A DNA stretch of 64,000 nucleotides from JABCYV01 sp963729325 (GCA_963729325.1 CAVSNS010000017.1:1-64000); one strand, 5' to 3'; positions 45,868 through 56,302 are shown, counted from the stretch's first letter. A program made the numbers and translations. Notes: generated by a model not told the origin, from the letters alone.

Positions 45868-46767
45868 GTGCCACAAACGCTGGAAATCAAGGCGATCTCG
45901 GGACACGCCGGAACCGTGCCCGGCCATGGCGCCTCGCGCGACTACGACGTTTGCAAGCTGATCGATGTAACTACCTGCATTGGCTGCAAGGCCTGTGAAG
46001 TTGCCTGTCTCGAGTGGAATGGTTATTCCTTCACCGAAACCGTTTTCGACAACAGCTACCAGACGATGCCGGAGACGGCTTGGAATTATTGGAACCTGAT
46101 CAGGTTCAACGAGCACGAGAACTCCGACGGCAGCATCAGCCTGCTCATGCGCAAAGACCAGTGCATGCACTGTGCCGACCCCGGCTGCCTCCGTGCCTGT
46201 CCGGCCGACGGCGCCATCGTGCAGTATGCGAATGGTATCGTCGACTTCCACCAGGAGAACTGCATCGGCTGTCAGTACTGTGTCACCGGATGCCCATTCG
46301 ATATTCCAAAATTCAATCCTTCGACCAAAAAAGTTTTCAAATGCACTCTCTGCTCGGACCGGGTCTCGAACGGTCTGGAGCCGGCCTGCATCAAGGCTTG
46401 CCCCACGGGTTGTCTGCATTTCGGCAGCAAGGACGACATGAAGGAACTCGCCGAGCAGCGTGCCGCACAGTTGCGGGAGCAAACATCGCACAAGGACGCG
46501 GGAGTCTACGATCCGGCCGGGGTTGGCGGCACGCACGTTATTTATGTCCTGCACGATATCAAGAATCCGGAAATGTACGGCGGCCTTCCGGCGAACCCAC
46601 GTGTTCCGTTCCTGGTGAAGCTCTGGAAGGGCCCGGTCAAGCTACTAGGCGGATGGGCGATGTTTCTGGGCGTAGTAGGAGTAGCAATCCACTACCTCCG
46701 TTTTGGCCCAAAAGATGCCGGACATACAACCGGCCCCGAAGATAAGAACGAGAGGACGAAGCCATGA
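45868..46767 (+). CDS. fdnH: Formate dehydrogenase-N beta (iron-sulfur) subunit
   Basis: A 299-residue electron-transfer subunit with four [4Fe-4S] cluster motifs: CIGCKACEVACLEW, CMHCADPGCLRACP, CIGCQYCVTGCPFD and CTLCSDR...CIKACP. One C-terminal membrane helix (GWAMFLGVVGVAIHYLRF) anchors it beside the gamma subunit. It passes electrons from the alpha subunit to cytochrome b. The start is GTG 45868 after GAGGAGG, ten bases past the alpha stop; the gamma gene overlaps its 3' end by four bases (ATGA). Confidence 0.93.
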   Translation: MPQTLEIKAISGHAGTVPGHGASRDYDVCKLIDVTTCIGCKACEVACLEWNGYSFTETVFDNSYQTMPETAWNYWNLIRFNEHENSDGSISLLMRKDQCMHCADPGCLRACPADGAIVQYANGIVDFHQENCIGCQYCVTGCPFDIPKFNPSTKKVFKCTLCSDRVSNGLEPACIKACPTGCLHFGSKDDMKELAEQRAAQLREQTSHKDAGVYDPAGVGGTHVIYVLHDIKNPEMYGGLPANPRVPFLVKLWKGPVKLLGGWAMFLGVVGVAIHYLRFGPKDAGHTTGPEDKNERTKP

Positions 46768-47432
46768 CAACTCGAGCGCTGCCTCTCAAGGAATCACCGG
46801 ACGGTGAAGTCGAACGCTACAGCCTGACCGAGCGGATTTGGCATTGGCTCGCCTCGCTTTCCTACACCTACTGCACATTGACCGGTCTGGCTTTGTTCTC
46901 GCCTTATCTCTACTGGCTCGCGGCAGTCTTCGGCGGCGGACCCACGATTCGCTTCTGGCATCCCTGGCTCGGTCTGGTGTTTCTCGCGTCAGTGGTGTGG
47001 ATGCACGGCAATTGGCGCGACGATCTTAGGCTTACCGAGGCGGACCGCGAGTGGAGAGCGAAGATCGGCTCCTATGTGGAAAATCGCGACCAGGAGCTTC
47101 CTCCGCAGGCACGCTTCAATGCTGGACAGAAACTCTTCTATTGGGCGATGTTCTACGCAATCCTGGTGCTGCTGCTGTCAGGAATCGTGATGTGGTTTCC
47201 CGAGCGGGTTCCGCGAAATCTTATCGTGATTCTTCCCGTGGTCGTCATATTGCACGAAGCTGCAGCCCTCATCTCCATTGGCGCAATCATCATTCATATT
47301 TATATGAGTGTATTTGCCGAGCCGGAATCGCTCCGAGCCATGGTCCATGGAAAGGTCTCTCGTGCCTGGGCGCGCAATTATCATCGCCTGTGGTACGAGA
47401 AGATACAGGGTCAGCGAAGACCGGTGCCATGA
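46764..47432 (+). CDS. fdnI: Formate dehydrogenase-N gamma (cytochrome b) subunit
   Basis: A 222-residue integral membrane cytochrome b556-type subunit. Four helices: around IWHWLASLSYTYCTLTGLAL, HPWLGLVFLASVVWMHG, LFYWAMFYAILVLLLSGIVM, and ILHEAAALISIGAIIIHIYM. Candidate haem ligands are the His residues in RIWHW, WHPW, ILHEAA and IIHIYM. It reduces quinone with electrons from the beta subunit. It overlaps the beta gene by four bases and the next gene (FdhE) by four bases, which shows tight translational coupling. Confidence 0.92.
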   Translation: MTTRALPLKESPDGEVERYSLTERIWHWLASLSYTYCTLTGLALFSPYLYWLAAVFGGGPTIRFWHPWLGLVFLASVVWMHGNWRDDLRLTEADREWRAKIGSYVENRDQELPPQARFNAGQKLFYWAMFYAILVLLLSGIVMWFPERVPRNLIVILPVVVILHEAAALISIGAIIIHIYMSVFAEPESLRAMVHGKVSRAWARNYHRLWYEKIQGQRRPVP

Positions 47433-48194
47433 GTAATCCCGCTTGGGACAAGCGTGCTCAGCGGGCCCGTGAACTGGCACAGAAGACTCCGGCCGCAAGT
47501 CAAATTCTCACCTTCTGCGCCAACATTGTTACTTTTCAAAAGCGTGTGTACCAGGAACTGAGCCGTTCCCGGAAGTCCAGCCTGTCTTCCTTAATTCCGC
47601 ACCTGCGGGAACTGCTGGGGCTTTTGCCGCGAATTGGAACTGCCGAGCTAAGCAGCGCTGCACACTCCCTCGCGGAAGCTCCCTCTCGCTGGGACGATCT
47701 TCTGACCGGTCATTGGGAATCACCGAGCAACAATGGCATGTCCGATCCAAAGGACGCTTTCGTGGCCTACACGCTGCTCCAGCCGTTATGCTGAGATTCT
47801 CGCCGAGCGAAATCCGGCGGAGTCTAAGACGACTCAGTCCACTTGCCCATTTTGCCAGAGAAGACCGGTGGTGAGCGTGCTCCGTGGTGAAGGAGATGGA
47901 GCCAAGCGGAATCTTCTGTGTTTTTTGTGCGGAACGGAGTGGGCATTCCGCCGACTACTCTGCGCAAAGTGCGGTGAAGAAGACCGCGACAAGCTACCTG
48001 TGTTCACGGCTTCCGATTTTGACTACGTGCGAGTGGAAGCATGCGAGTCCTGCCATACCTACATCAAAGCTATCGATTTGACGAAGAATGGGCTCGCCGT
48101 TCCCGTGATAGACGAGGTTGCCGCATTGTCGCTTGATATATGGGCGCAGCAACAAGGCTACTCCAAGCTTCAGCCCAACCTTTTCGGCCTTTGA
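47429..48194 (+). CDS. fdhE: Formate dehydrogenase accessory protein FdhE, one frame break
   Basis: A rubredoxin-like maturation factor for formate dehydrogenase. The start is ATG 47429, overlapping the gamma stop. The N-terminal helical part (AWDKRAQRARELAQKTPAAS) runs to about 47785, where an extra T in CCGTTATGC breaks the frame. It resumes as LLQPYAEILAERNP and contains the four FdhE zinc/iron knuckles: CPFCQRRP, CFLCGTEW, CAKCGEED and CESCHTYIK. It ends at 48194, close to QQQGYSKLQPNLFGL, the usual C-terminus. Corrected length is about 254 residues. Confidence 0.88.
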
Positions 48195-48285
48195 GCGGCT
48201 GAGGGGAAGTTCGGTGACGGCTGTTTGTATCTTGAAAGGCTGCCGAAAACGTCAGCACTCGCGGTTCTGGGGAAGGGCACGGCTT

Positions 48286-48352
48286 TCAGTTGTTAGCTTG
48301 CCCGTTTTGCCGAAGCCCCGAGCGGAGCCGAGGGGGAAGTCGAAGGGTGCCA
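48286..48352. repeat. Intergenic repeat (TCAGTTGTTAGCTTGCCC type)
   Basis: TCAGTTGTTAGCTTGCCC ... GTCGAAGGGTGCC recurs at 53779-53823 with the same two ends. It is non-coding and lies after fdhE. Confidence 0.65.
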
Positions 48353-48414
48353 CCAAACGGTTGAAACGTATCCGCGCTTTAGCGCCTGAGGTCCCAGCCT
48401 TGAGAGGAACGATT

Positions 48415-48870
48415 ATGCGCATCTCACCTCGGCTCGCACACCCGCTAATAGCTGTTCTGCTTCTCTCCGCCGCTTGGGCCCAGAGCCCGTCGAGCCGAGA
48501 GCGCGAACTCTTCGACGCAGCCAATCGGGAGCGCAAAGCGCAAGGATTACCGTCGCTGAAGTGGGACGACGCCCTGGCCACCGCAGCACGCAAACACGCT
48601 GAGCAGATGGCCAGTCGTGGATCTGCCGGGCATCAGTTTCCCGGGGAACCCAGCCTCCCCGGACGCGCAACTAAGGCTGGAGCCCATTTCTTATCGCTCG
48701 CCGAGAATGTGGACCAGGGTCCAACCGCCACGACCGTTCATGAAAGCTTCATGAAGTCTCCACTACATCGGGCCAATATTCTGGATCGCGACATGGATTC
48801 GGTCGGCATCGGCATCGCCATACGTAACGGCCAATTATTTGTAGTGGAAGATTTCTCAAAGGCAAAATGA
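48415..48870 (+). CDS. Secreted CAP-domain (SCP/PR1-like) protein
   Basis: A 151-residue exported protein with a signal peptide (HPLIAVLLLSAAWAQS) and one CAP domain: ELFDAANRERKAQGLPSLKW, DDALATAARKHAEQMASRG, LAENVDQGPTATTVHESFMK and SPLHRANILDRDMDSVGIGI. The canonical CAP His/Glu residues (KHAEQM, LAENV, HRANIL) are present. Bacterial CAP proteins are secreted and mostly of unknown function. The ATG at 48415 is preceded by GAGAGGAAC. Confidence 0.88.
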   Translation: MRISPRLAHPLIAVLLLSAAWAQSPSSRERELFDAANRERKAQGLPSLKWDDALATAARKHAEQMASRGSAGHQFPGEPSLPGRATKAGAHFLSLAENVDQGPTATTVHESFMKSPLHRANILDRDMDSVGIGIAIRNGQLFVVEDFSKAK

Positions 48871-48897
48871 TCTGCCGTCCAAATAAACTCAGTGATT

Positions 48898-48940
48898 GTC
48901 ATCCTGAGCGAGGCGCACTTTGCCGAGAGAAGGATCTGGG
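48898..48940. repeat. Interspersed TGTCATCC-type repeat
   Basis: TGTCATCCTGAGCGAGGCGC ... GAGAAGGATCTGG, the same head and tail as the repeats at 34973, 53043 and 56150. It lies just after the CAP-domain gene. Confidence 0.7.
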
Positions 48941-49009
48941 TAAGCGACCGCACGTCCGGTGAGCCAGGCGAACCGGACAATAAAGCGCGACGCGAACTTC
49001 CAAATCGAT

Positions 49010-49498
49010 CTAATTTACCTGTGGATGTGTGACCGAAGAACGTCTAACAGAATCGCAACCCCACGATGCTGGCGCATCGGGAGACTCATTGATCTCTTGA
49101 ATGGCGGAGGTCACAATCGGAGTCCTATACTCCGGATGATGAAACTCGAGATGCATACCTCGTCCCAGAAATCGGAGCTTTAGCATGGAGCCGCCCCAGG
49201 TGCATCCCGCGATCGAGACCAGCACCGGTTGCGGGCAGTAATCCGGGTGACCCGAGATCAGCGCCTGACTGCCTCCTAGGAGTACGGCCGTATAACAGTG
49301 GTGCTGCGTCCGGATTAAAAGCACCGTCGCTGGCGGCAGATTTTCCAGGAACACCCCACCTTCGATTTCCGATTGCACAATGTTGTGATTCACCTCATCG
49401 CTGAGGTTAGGGTGGGGCGCGAACATGGTTTGATGAGCCGCCAACTGTGCCTTCGTTAAACGGATAGACTGAAATACCCGCACTTCGTAGAGCAGCAT
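49010..49498 (-). CDS. Conserved hypothetical protein
   Basis: A protein of about 162 residues. The C-terminal half is distinctive: GGVFLENLPPATVLLIRTQH, HCYTAVLLGGSQALISGHPD, YCPQPVLVSIAGCTWGGSML, and KLRFLGRGMHLEFHHPEYRT. I recognise this block from acidobacterial proteins of unknown function; the HCYT and two histidine-rich segments may bind a metal. The ATG at 49498 is chosen, but its ribosome site is weak. A frame in another register upstream (MQNEVLAFRKADNLLALVES, from 49595) could be a true N-terminus separated by an indel. Confidence 0.62.
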   Translation of the reverse strand: MLLYEVRVFQSIRLTKAQLAAHQTMFAPHPNLSDEVNHNIVQSEIEGGVFLENLPPATVLLIRTQHHCYTAVLLGGSQALISGHPDYCPQPVLVSIAGCTWGGSMLKLRFLGRGMHLEFHHPEYRTPIVTSAIQEINESPDAPASWGCDSVRRSSVTHPQVN

Positions 49499-49896
49499 AT
49501 TCGCCCAAACGGCACTGCGCCTCACCGGGACACTTAGATTCTACCAGTGCCAGCAAGTTGTCTGCCTTACGAAAGGCTAGGACCTCGTTTTGCATAGCGG
49601 GGACTGCACATTTGGTGAGATTTCAGCAGAACCGGAAAGCGCCATTTGTACGCAACTTCAGTGCCTCTGATGGGCCTGACGGGGGACGGCCAGAGCTCTT
49701 ACCGGTCAGCGTAATAGCCCTCCCTTGTCTGCACCGTCAGTCCCTTCTCTTTCGTCGTGAGCTGGATCTTGTGATAACCGGGGCCTGCCGCAGCCAGAGC
49801 CCGCCTCATAGCCATACACTAATGTAACCTTGGTCTTCCCCATTTCCCGCATACCATGGATTGCTACTGCTCTGGATATCGTCGAGGGGAAGCACC
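49499..49896. other. Interval without a supported gene
   Basis: This stretch of about 400 bp lies between divergent genes. Open frames exist on both strands but lack ribosome sites and family motifs, apart from the possible N-terminal extension of the gene at 49010-49498. It presumably holds the promoters of both neighbours. Confidence 0.4.
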
Positions 49897-50530
49897 ATGC
49901 GGAAGTTCAAAATTGTTGTGCTAATTTCAGTCTTGACTGGACTGCTCATTTCGGCCAGCCAAGCCCAATCCTTGGGTGACGCCGCCCGTGAGCAGCGCCA
50001 GAAGAAACCATCAAAGACCACAACCACGCCATCTAAAGTAATTTCAAACGACGATATTGCTTCCCCGGACAGCACCGTCGCTCACACCTCGGCGCCGGTT
50101 GCTTCTGCTCCATCTGCTTCCTCTCCGTCTGGACCTAAAATCTCTTCCGCAGCCCCCGACATCCCCAAGAAACCCGACCTCAGACGATCCGGAAGGCTAC
50201 GACGAATGGGCCAAAGCCGGGAAGGAATGGAAGGCTCGCATCCTAGAGCAGAAGACAAAGATTCAATCCATGCGGAGCTACATCGACACACTCAGGTCTT
50301 CGGTGCACTTTGCCGCAAAAAACCCTGATTACGACGCAACCGTGATCAACCGCCATGAGCTGCAAAAAGTGGACGAGGCAAAGCGGCTGGAGAAGCAATT
50401 GGAAGAAGAAAACTCAACCCTGCAAAACCTGCAAGAAGCCGTGCGTGCCGCCGGTTACGATGGTTCCATCTACAATCCGCAGGAAGAAACAGGCACCTCC
50501 GCGACCCCCGCAAACTCCCCTCAGAATTAG
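49897..50530 (+). CDS. Secreted coiled-coil protein, one frame break
   Basis: The start is ATG 49897 (GAGGGGA upstream) with a signal peptide (IVVLISVLTGLLISASQAQS) and GDAAREQRQKK. A Ser/Pro/Thr-rich linker follows. The frame breaks near 50180 and resumes with DDPEGYDEWAKAGKEWKAR, a long charged coiled coil (ILEQKTKIQSMRSYIDTLRS; EAKRLEKQLEEENSTLQNLQ) and a C-terminal AAGYDGSIYNPQEE. About 210 residues when corrected. The SLGDAAREQRxKK start is one I associate with acidobacterial secreted proteins of unknown function. Confidence 0.68.
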
Positions 50531-50616
50531 CAGAAAACCCGCCCCACACCGGGTTTGCACTCCATCACGACTCGTAGTAGCCTTCCACGATTCAATCGAA
50601 GGGATGGGAAATCAAG

Positions 50617-50777
50617 ATGCCCGACAAACAGAATACATGCGCGCATATACCCAGTCGTTGCACGGTTCCTGCAGGCCAGAAATATGCGGTCAAGTTTGCA
50701 AGGACGCGGGATCCGAAGACGTGGAAATCGCATGCGAATGCGGCCACCCCGCTTGCCCGCTTCCCGACTCCGAATAA
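50617..50777 (+). pseudogene. Metallothionein-like gene with a frame break
   Basis: From ATG 50617 the frame reads MPDKQNTCAHIPSRCTVPAG, then loses register at about 50686 (TATGCGG where TATTGCGG is expected). It resumes as CGQVCKDAGSEDVEIACECG and HPACPLPDSE to 50777. The last half is almost identical to the metallothionein at 5756-5953 (CRDAGSEDVEIACQCDHPLC). One Cys is also replaced (IPSRC versus IPCLC). A missing T explains the break. It may be a real gene with a sequencing error. Confidence 0.75.
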
Positions 50778-50819
50778 CCAAATAGCCGACAGAATCCAGT
50801 TCGAAACGTGATCCGCGCC

Positions 50820-51314
50820 CTATCCCCGCTTGCGCATAGGTCCTCTTCCGACATCCGGGACGTCCTCACCCAGAGCGGTGGCTAAATCAATTTGGTGGTC
50901 TTGCTCGTCCACCAGGATCTGACGGATCTGCTCCGCCATGGCAAATTCCCCGAGCGCTTCACATTGTCGGACCCTGTCCCGGTAGCTGGCGATGGTTGCA
51001 TTTTCCTGGGCCAGATCAAAACGCAGCATCTCCTTCGCATCTTCCGATGTCTTGACCGCCAGCGGAGTCACGCTTGGCATCGCTCCCAGATAGTCGATCT
51101 GCCGCGAAATGATCAAAGCGTGATCCAGTTCCTGCTTGGCGTGGATCGCAAGTTGGTCCGCAATGTTCATGAACTCCGCGCCTTTGAGCACCTGGGAATA
51201 AACCACGTAGGCGATGATGGCTTGGTATTCGCGGGAAAGGTCGTCGTTCAAAAGTTCCGCCAGCCGCTCGCGGGTAACTTCCTTTTCGTCTGCAATGGAT
51301 TTCAACTCAGCCAT
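50820..51314 (-). CDS. Ferritin-like / bacterioferritin-type protein
   Basis: A 164-residue four-helix-bundle protein. Di-iron ligands are visible in the four helices: LNDDLSREYQAIIAYVVYSQ (Glu), AIHAKQELDHALIISRQIDY (Glu and His, ExxH), AQENATIASYRDRVRQCEAL (Glu) and QILVDEQDHQIDLATALGED (Glu and His, ExxH). It probably stores or oxidises iron. The start at 51314 has AGGAGG seven bases upstream. The haem-binding Met of true bacterioferritins is not obvious. Confidence 0.85.
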   Translation of the reverse strand: MAELKSIADEKEVTRERLAELLNDDLSREYQAIIAYVVYSQVLKGAEFMNIADQLAIHAKQELDHALIISRQIDYLGAMPSVTPLAVKTSEDAKEMLRFDLAQENATIASYRDRVRQCEALGEFAMAEQIRQILVDEQDHQIDLATALGEDVPDVGRGPMRKRG

Positions 51315-51430
51315 TCGATTCCTCCTGGGAAGTGACAGGGATGAAAACAACCCGTACAGGCTACCAGACTTCCTCGGAGGGATACAGTCGCAGGCCACTT
51401 GCCCTGTGCAAATCCCGGCTAAATAGCAAG

Positions 51431-51479
51431 CCTGCCGGGTGCCCCATCCTAACGTCGCGTTTTTCGACGTTAGGGTGGG
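51431..51479. repeat. Hairpin repeat (CCCATCCTAACGTCG type)
   Basis: CCTGCCGGGTG precedes a near-perfect hairpin of CCCATCCTAACGTCG and CGACGTTAGGGTGGG. An almost identical copy lies at 54179-54227. It sits about 50 bp upstream of the gene at 51529 and could terminate transcription or be a mobile palindrome. Confidence 0.8.
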
Positions 51480-51528
51480 TCTTTCGGTTGGTGTCACGAC
51501 GTGACTCGGGAAGGTCCTACAATGAACC

Positions 51529-52895
51529 ATGCCCATAGTTCGGCCGCGCCTTACTGACTACTATGGCGTCCTCATCTCCCAAGCACAAGCCGACTTTGCG
51601 ATTCCATTTCTCGACGAAGACATCCCGCTCTACCTCGATCCCTTTCTACTCTGGCGTTCACCTTCCCAGCAGGACAATGCCCTCCACACCGCTCTTATCA
51701 ACTCCTTCAACCATCTCGGATATCTGGAAAAACAGGGCAAGCACTCCGAGGCCGTTGACACCCTTACCGCTCTCAGCGAGTGCGACGAAGTCGGATTCGG
51801 TCATTCCCACACCCGCGAAGGCCGCCGTATCGGCAGCGCCACCGCAGCCGAAATCCTGGAGCTTTTTCGCGCCATCCCCGAATATGAAAAACGGGGCTTC
51901 GTCCACTTCGAGGAAATTCAGTTTTTCGTCGATCACATCTCCAGGGACCGCATCAGTGACATTGCCTGCAATCTCCTGAAGTCATTTCTCATCGACTACA
52001 CCATCCAGCAATGCGCACACCACCATATTCCTACCAGCAAAGGATCGGCAAGCGTCTATAGCTATAGGGAAAACAAGCCATTCCTCGAGCGCGATCTCGC
52101 GCTCCCCGTCAATCCCGAGACCAAAAAGCCCATCATCCTGGTCCCCAAGCGTTGGCTCCGCTTTCGGCCCTGGCTCGACTTCAACGAATACGTCGCCGAA
52201 TATTTCCCGAGAGAGAAGACCTCAGTTCCCGACCAATCTCGAATCGCTGTTCTCACCTTTAACCGGCAAAACTACGGAGCCGTCCGCGACTACGTCGCCG
52301 CCAAAGAACGCACCGCCGACGATTGCAAGAACGATCCACTCTTCAGCCAGATTCCCATTGCCTCAGCCAAGAAAAGCTTGGAGATCATCAAGGCCCTGCC
52401 CCGAGGCGCCGAAGAAAATAACGACCTCAAATACGAGCGCGAACTCTCCCGCCTGCTCGCCTCGCCTTCTATCCCCAGCTCGACTTCGCCAAGTCGCAGT
52501 CCCGAACCGAATCCGGCGCTCTCATCCGCGATCTGATCTTTTACAACAACCGCTCCCATGAATTCCTTGCCGAGCTATTCGATAAGTACGACTGCCGTCA
52601 GATCGTTATGGAGATGAAAAACGTCAACGAACTTGTCCGCGAGCACATCAACCAGCTCAACCGCTACATGAGCGAGCAGTTCGGGAAGTTTGGGGTAGTC
52701 CTTACTCGAAGAATGCCGTTCCCCAAGGTCTATCGCAACACCATCGACCTCTGGGCCGGCCAGCGCCGCTGCATCCTCATCCTCGACGACTACGACCTCG
52801 AACAGATCGTCACCCTCTATGAATCCAAGCAGCGCGACCCTCTGGACGTACTCAAGAAAAAATATGTAGAGTTCATTAGGGCTTGCCCCAGCTAA
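51529..52895 (+). CDS. Hypothetical protein with a possible PD-(D/E)xK nuclease-like C-terminus, one frame break
   Basis: About 455 residues when a break near 52465 is corrected. The N-terminal 310 residues (LTDYYGVLISQAQADFAIPF, LDEDIPLYLDPFLLWRSPSQ, RDRISDIACNLLKSFLIDY) have no recognised fold. After the break: SQSRTESGALIRDLIFYNN, HEFLAELFDKYDCRQIVMEM, KNVNELVREHINQLNRYMSE, and RRCILILDDYDLEQIV. The pattern E-x(n)-RDLIF...-QIVMEMKN matches a PD-(D/E)xK core (acidic residue, then ExK). It stands alone without methylase or other defence genes. The nuclease assignment is inference. Confidence 0.6.
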
Positions 52896-52901
52896 GACTG
52901 T

Positions 52902-53030
52902 GTGGGGACAGCCGCCCGCGCCTGGTGTCGATCGTCGCCACTGGCCACGTGGGGACAGCCGCCCTCGGCTGTCCAGCCGAGCGAAGCTCGGCAGCGATGT
53001 AGGCGCGAGCGTCCCGCTCGTGCGTCCGCC
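52902..53030. repeat. GTGGGGACAGCCGCCC repeat array
   Basis: GTGGGGACAGCCGCCC occurs twice (52902 and about 52949). The second is followed by CGGCTGTCC and then CGGCAGCGATGTAGGCGCGA and GCTCGTGCGTCC. The same block recurs at 53648-53730. It is non-coding and rich in short palindromes. Confidence 0.75.
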
Positions 53031-53042
53031 AGACTCCCCAAT

Positions 53043-53149
53043 TGTCATCCCGAATTAGCCGAGGCCGAAGGCCGAGCCCTGAGCGTAGCCGAAGGGGGAG
53101 CCATTGGATTCGCCTTGCGAATCCGATGGCGCAGTCGAGGGATCTGCAG
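53043..53149. repeat. Interspersed TGTCATCC-type repeat, long form
   Basis: It starts TGTCATCCCGAATTAGCCGA and ends GCGCAGTCGAGGGATCTGC. Inside is a palindrome, GATTCGCCTTGCGAATC. It lies between the nuclease-like gene and the small gene at 53215. Confidence 0.7.
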
Positions 53150-53214
53150 TTTTCCTCAGCCGGACAAGCTGTTCTAAACTTTCTGTTACAAAGCTGTTGC
53201 AGGAAGGGAAGCGC

Positions 53215-53601
53215 ATGGACAAAAAAGAAGACGTTCAGGAATTTGAGAAACTTGAACAGCAGCTTCACTCCTTCCTGGCGGAAATCTCCGAACTCTCCAA
53301 GAAAAAACCCAACGACCCTCTAAATAAATTCAAGCTGAAGTTCATTAACGGTGCTTTGGACAGATTGAACAAGCTCCTCGGCAACGATCGCCCTTTCCCA
53401 GATTTCGACCTCTTCGACGTCGACGCCCTCCCCACTAACAGCGACGTGGTCGTAATCCTCGCCCAATACGCCGCGGCTGCCTACCGCTTCCGCGCGAACC
53501 ACACAGAAAAAAGAGACTACAACTGGTGGTGGATCCTCGACGGTAAGCCCTCAAACCTCGAAACCGAAGATCCAGAAGATTTCAAATACCAACCCAAATA
53601 G
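53215..53601 (+). CDS. Hypothetical protein
   Basis: A 128-residue soluble protein. A charged coiled-coil N-terminus (DVQEFEKLEQQLHSFLAEIS) is followed by FINGALDRLNKLLGNDRPFP, DFDLFDVDALPTNSDVVVIL, and AQYAAAAYRFRANHTEKRDY. The start at 53215 has AGGAAGGG upstream. No family was recognised, but the composition and ribosome site support a real gene. It stands between repeat clusters. Confidence 0.6.
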   Translation: MDKKEDVQEFEKLEQQLHSFLAEISELSKKKPNDPLNKFKLKFINGALDRLNKLLGNDRPFPDFDLFDVDALPTNSDVVVILAQYAAAAYRFRANHTEKRDYNWWWILDGKPSNLETEDPEDFKYQPK

Positions 53602-53647
53602 CGATTGTGTGGCGCGGACGCCCGCGAACTCGTAACGACCACCGCTC

Positions 53648-53730
53648 ACGTGGGGACAGCCGCCCCCGGCTGTCCCGCCGAGCCCCATTCGGCAGCGATG
53701 TAGGCGCGAGCGTCCTCGCTCGTGCGTCCC
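53648..53730. repeat. GTGGGGACAGCCGCCC repeat, further copy
   Basis: ACGTGGGGACAGCCGCCC, CGGCTGTCC, CGGCAGCGATGTAGGCGCGA and CTCGTGCGTCC occur in the same order as at 52946-53030. Confidence 0.75.
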
Positions 53731-53778
53731 ACCGAAGGACACGTCTTTGGAAGGTTACGATTTGGGAAGGCACGACCT

Positions 53779-53823
53779 TCAGTTGTTAAGCTTGCCCTGA
53801 GCGAAGTCGAAGGGTGCCGCAAA
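53779..53823. repeat. Intergenic repeat (TCAGTTGTTAGCTTGCCC type), second copy
   Basis: TCAGTTGTTAAGCTTGCCC, then GCGAAGTCGAAGGGTGCC, matches 48286-48352. A related inverted piece (GAGCGAAGCC...GAGGGCACC) follows to about 53897. Confidence 0.65.
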
Positions 53824-54178
53824 AAGTCCGAGCTTTGATCCCGCCCCGCATAGCCTGCCCTGAGCGAAGCCCCGTCGCGAAGCGACGAGGGCACCCTCCA
53901 GAGTTAGAATGAGCTACACTGACCTGGACCACCCACCCTCAGGTTTGAATATTCACTTCACGAACTTGTAACGGGCAAAAGCTACGCGAATCAAAATATG
54001 GACCAGCGTTGAGCCTCGATCTCCGGATCAGGGGCCCTACCAAATGGTGGACGTCGTCGAGAGAGATGCCCCGTATTGCGTCGGCGAGACGACGCACTAC
54101 GGTACGGTTATCGCGATTCCCCCTGCCATCACGCCATTCACGGAGGAAGTGGATCAGAGCGTCATTGTGAAACTGGAT

Positions 54179-54227
54179 CCTGCCGGGTGCCCCATCCTAA
54201 CGTCGCGCTTTTCGACGTTAGGGTGGG
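54179..54227. repeat. Hairpin repeat (CCCATCCTAACGTCG type), second copy
   Basis: It matches 51431-51479 with about one substitution in the loop (GCGCTTTTCG versus GCGTTTTTCG). The stem CCCATCCTAACGTCG/CGACGTTAGGGTGGG is fully conserved. Confidence 0.8.
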
Positions 54228-54378
54228 GACTTTGACTTTGGTTGTCCCACCCCTATAAGCCTAGTTCTATCATCTGCTATAGTTGGCTTGAGTTTGATAG
54301 ACAGCGTACCTATTGGCATCGCCAAGCCCCGGCTGACTACCGGGGCTGTTCTTTTCTGGGGACTAGCAATACGCAAAC

Positions 54379-54410
54379 AAAAAAGCCCCGCCTTTCGGCG
54401 GGGCTTCGTT
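54379..54410 (-). terminator. Intrinsic terminator of groEL
   Basis: On the minus strand GAAGCCCCGCC pairs with GGCGGGGCTT around a GAAA loop, followed by six T. It lies 37 bp past the groEL stop. Confidence 0.92.
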
Positions 54411-54446
54411 GTTCACTACACCTGACAGCTGATACCTGACACCTTC

Positions 54447-56117
<1,671 letters not shown>

Positions 56118-56149
56118 AATTTTTCTTCTCCTAAAAATTTAGAATTTGT

Positions 56150-56243
56150 TGTCATCCTGAGGCCGCGGCTTCTTGCGGCCGAAGGACCTAAGTTTTACTT
56201 GTCATCCTGAACGAGCGCCGCTTTTGCGCGAGTGAAGGATCTG
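56150..56243. repeat. Two TGTCATCCTGA repeats between groES and groEL
   Basis: Two tandem short copies: TGTCATCCTGAGGCCGCGGC...GAAGGACCT (56150-56189) and TGTCATCCTGAACGAGCGCC...GAAGGATCT (56200-56241). They occupy the groES-groEL spacer and each can fold. They could influence the relative expression of the two genes (inference). Confidence 0.72.
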
Positions 56244-56302
56244 AGCGAGTCACCGCGCGCAATCGCGGAACGCGATTGCAATAACGCGCGAGACGAGCAT
56301 CC

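Larger units (their letters stand above)
53602..54378. other. Repeat-rich gene-poor region
   Basis: About 780 bp without a supported gene. It contains four repeat copies (listed separately). A 63-codon open frame at 54044 (starting MVDVVERDAPYC) ends inside a repeat and has no ribosome site; it may be a remnant. A small hairpin near 54330 (CCCCGGCTGACTACCGGGG) precedes the groEL terminator. Confidence 0.55.

Noticed and set aside
54044..54235. A 63-codon frame as a gene
   Set aside because: It has no ribosome site, ends within an interspersed repeat, and matches no family I know.
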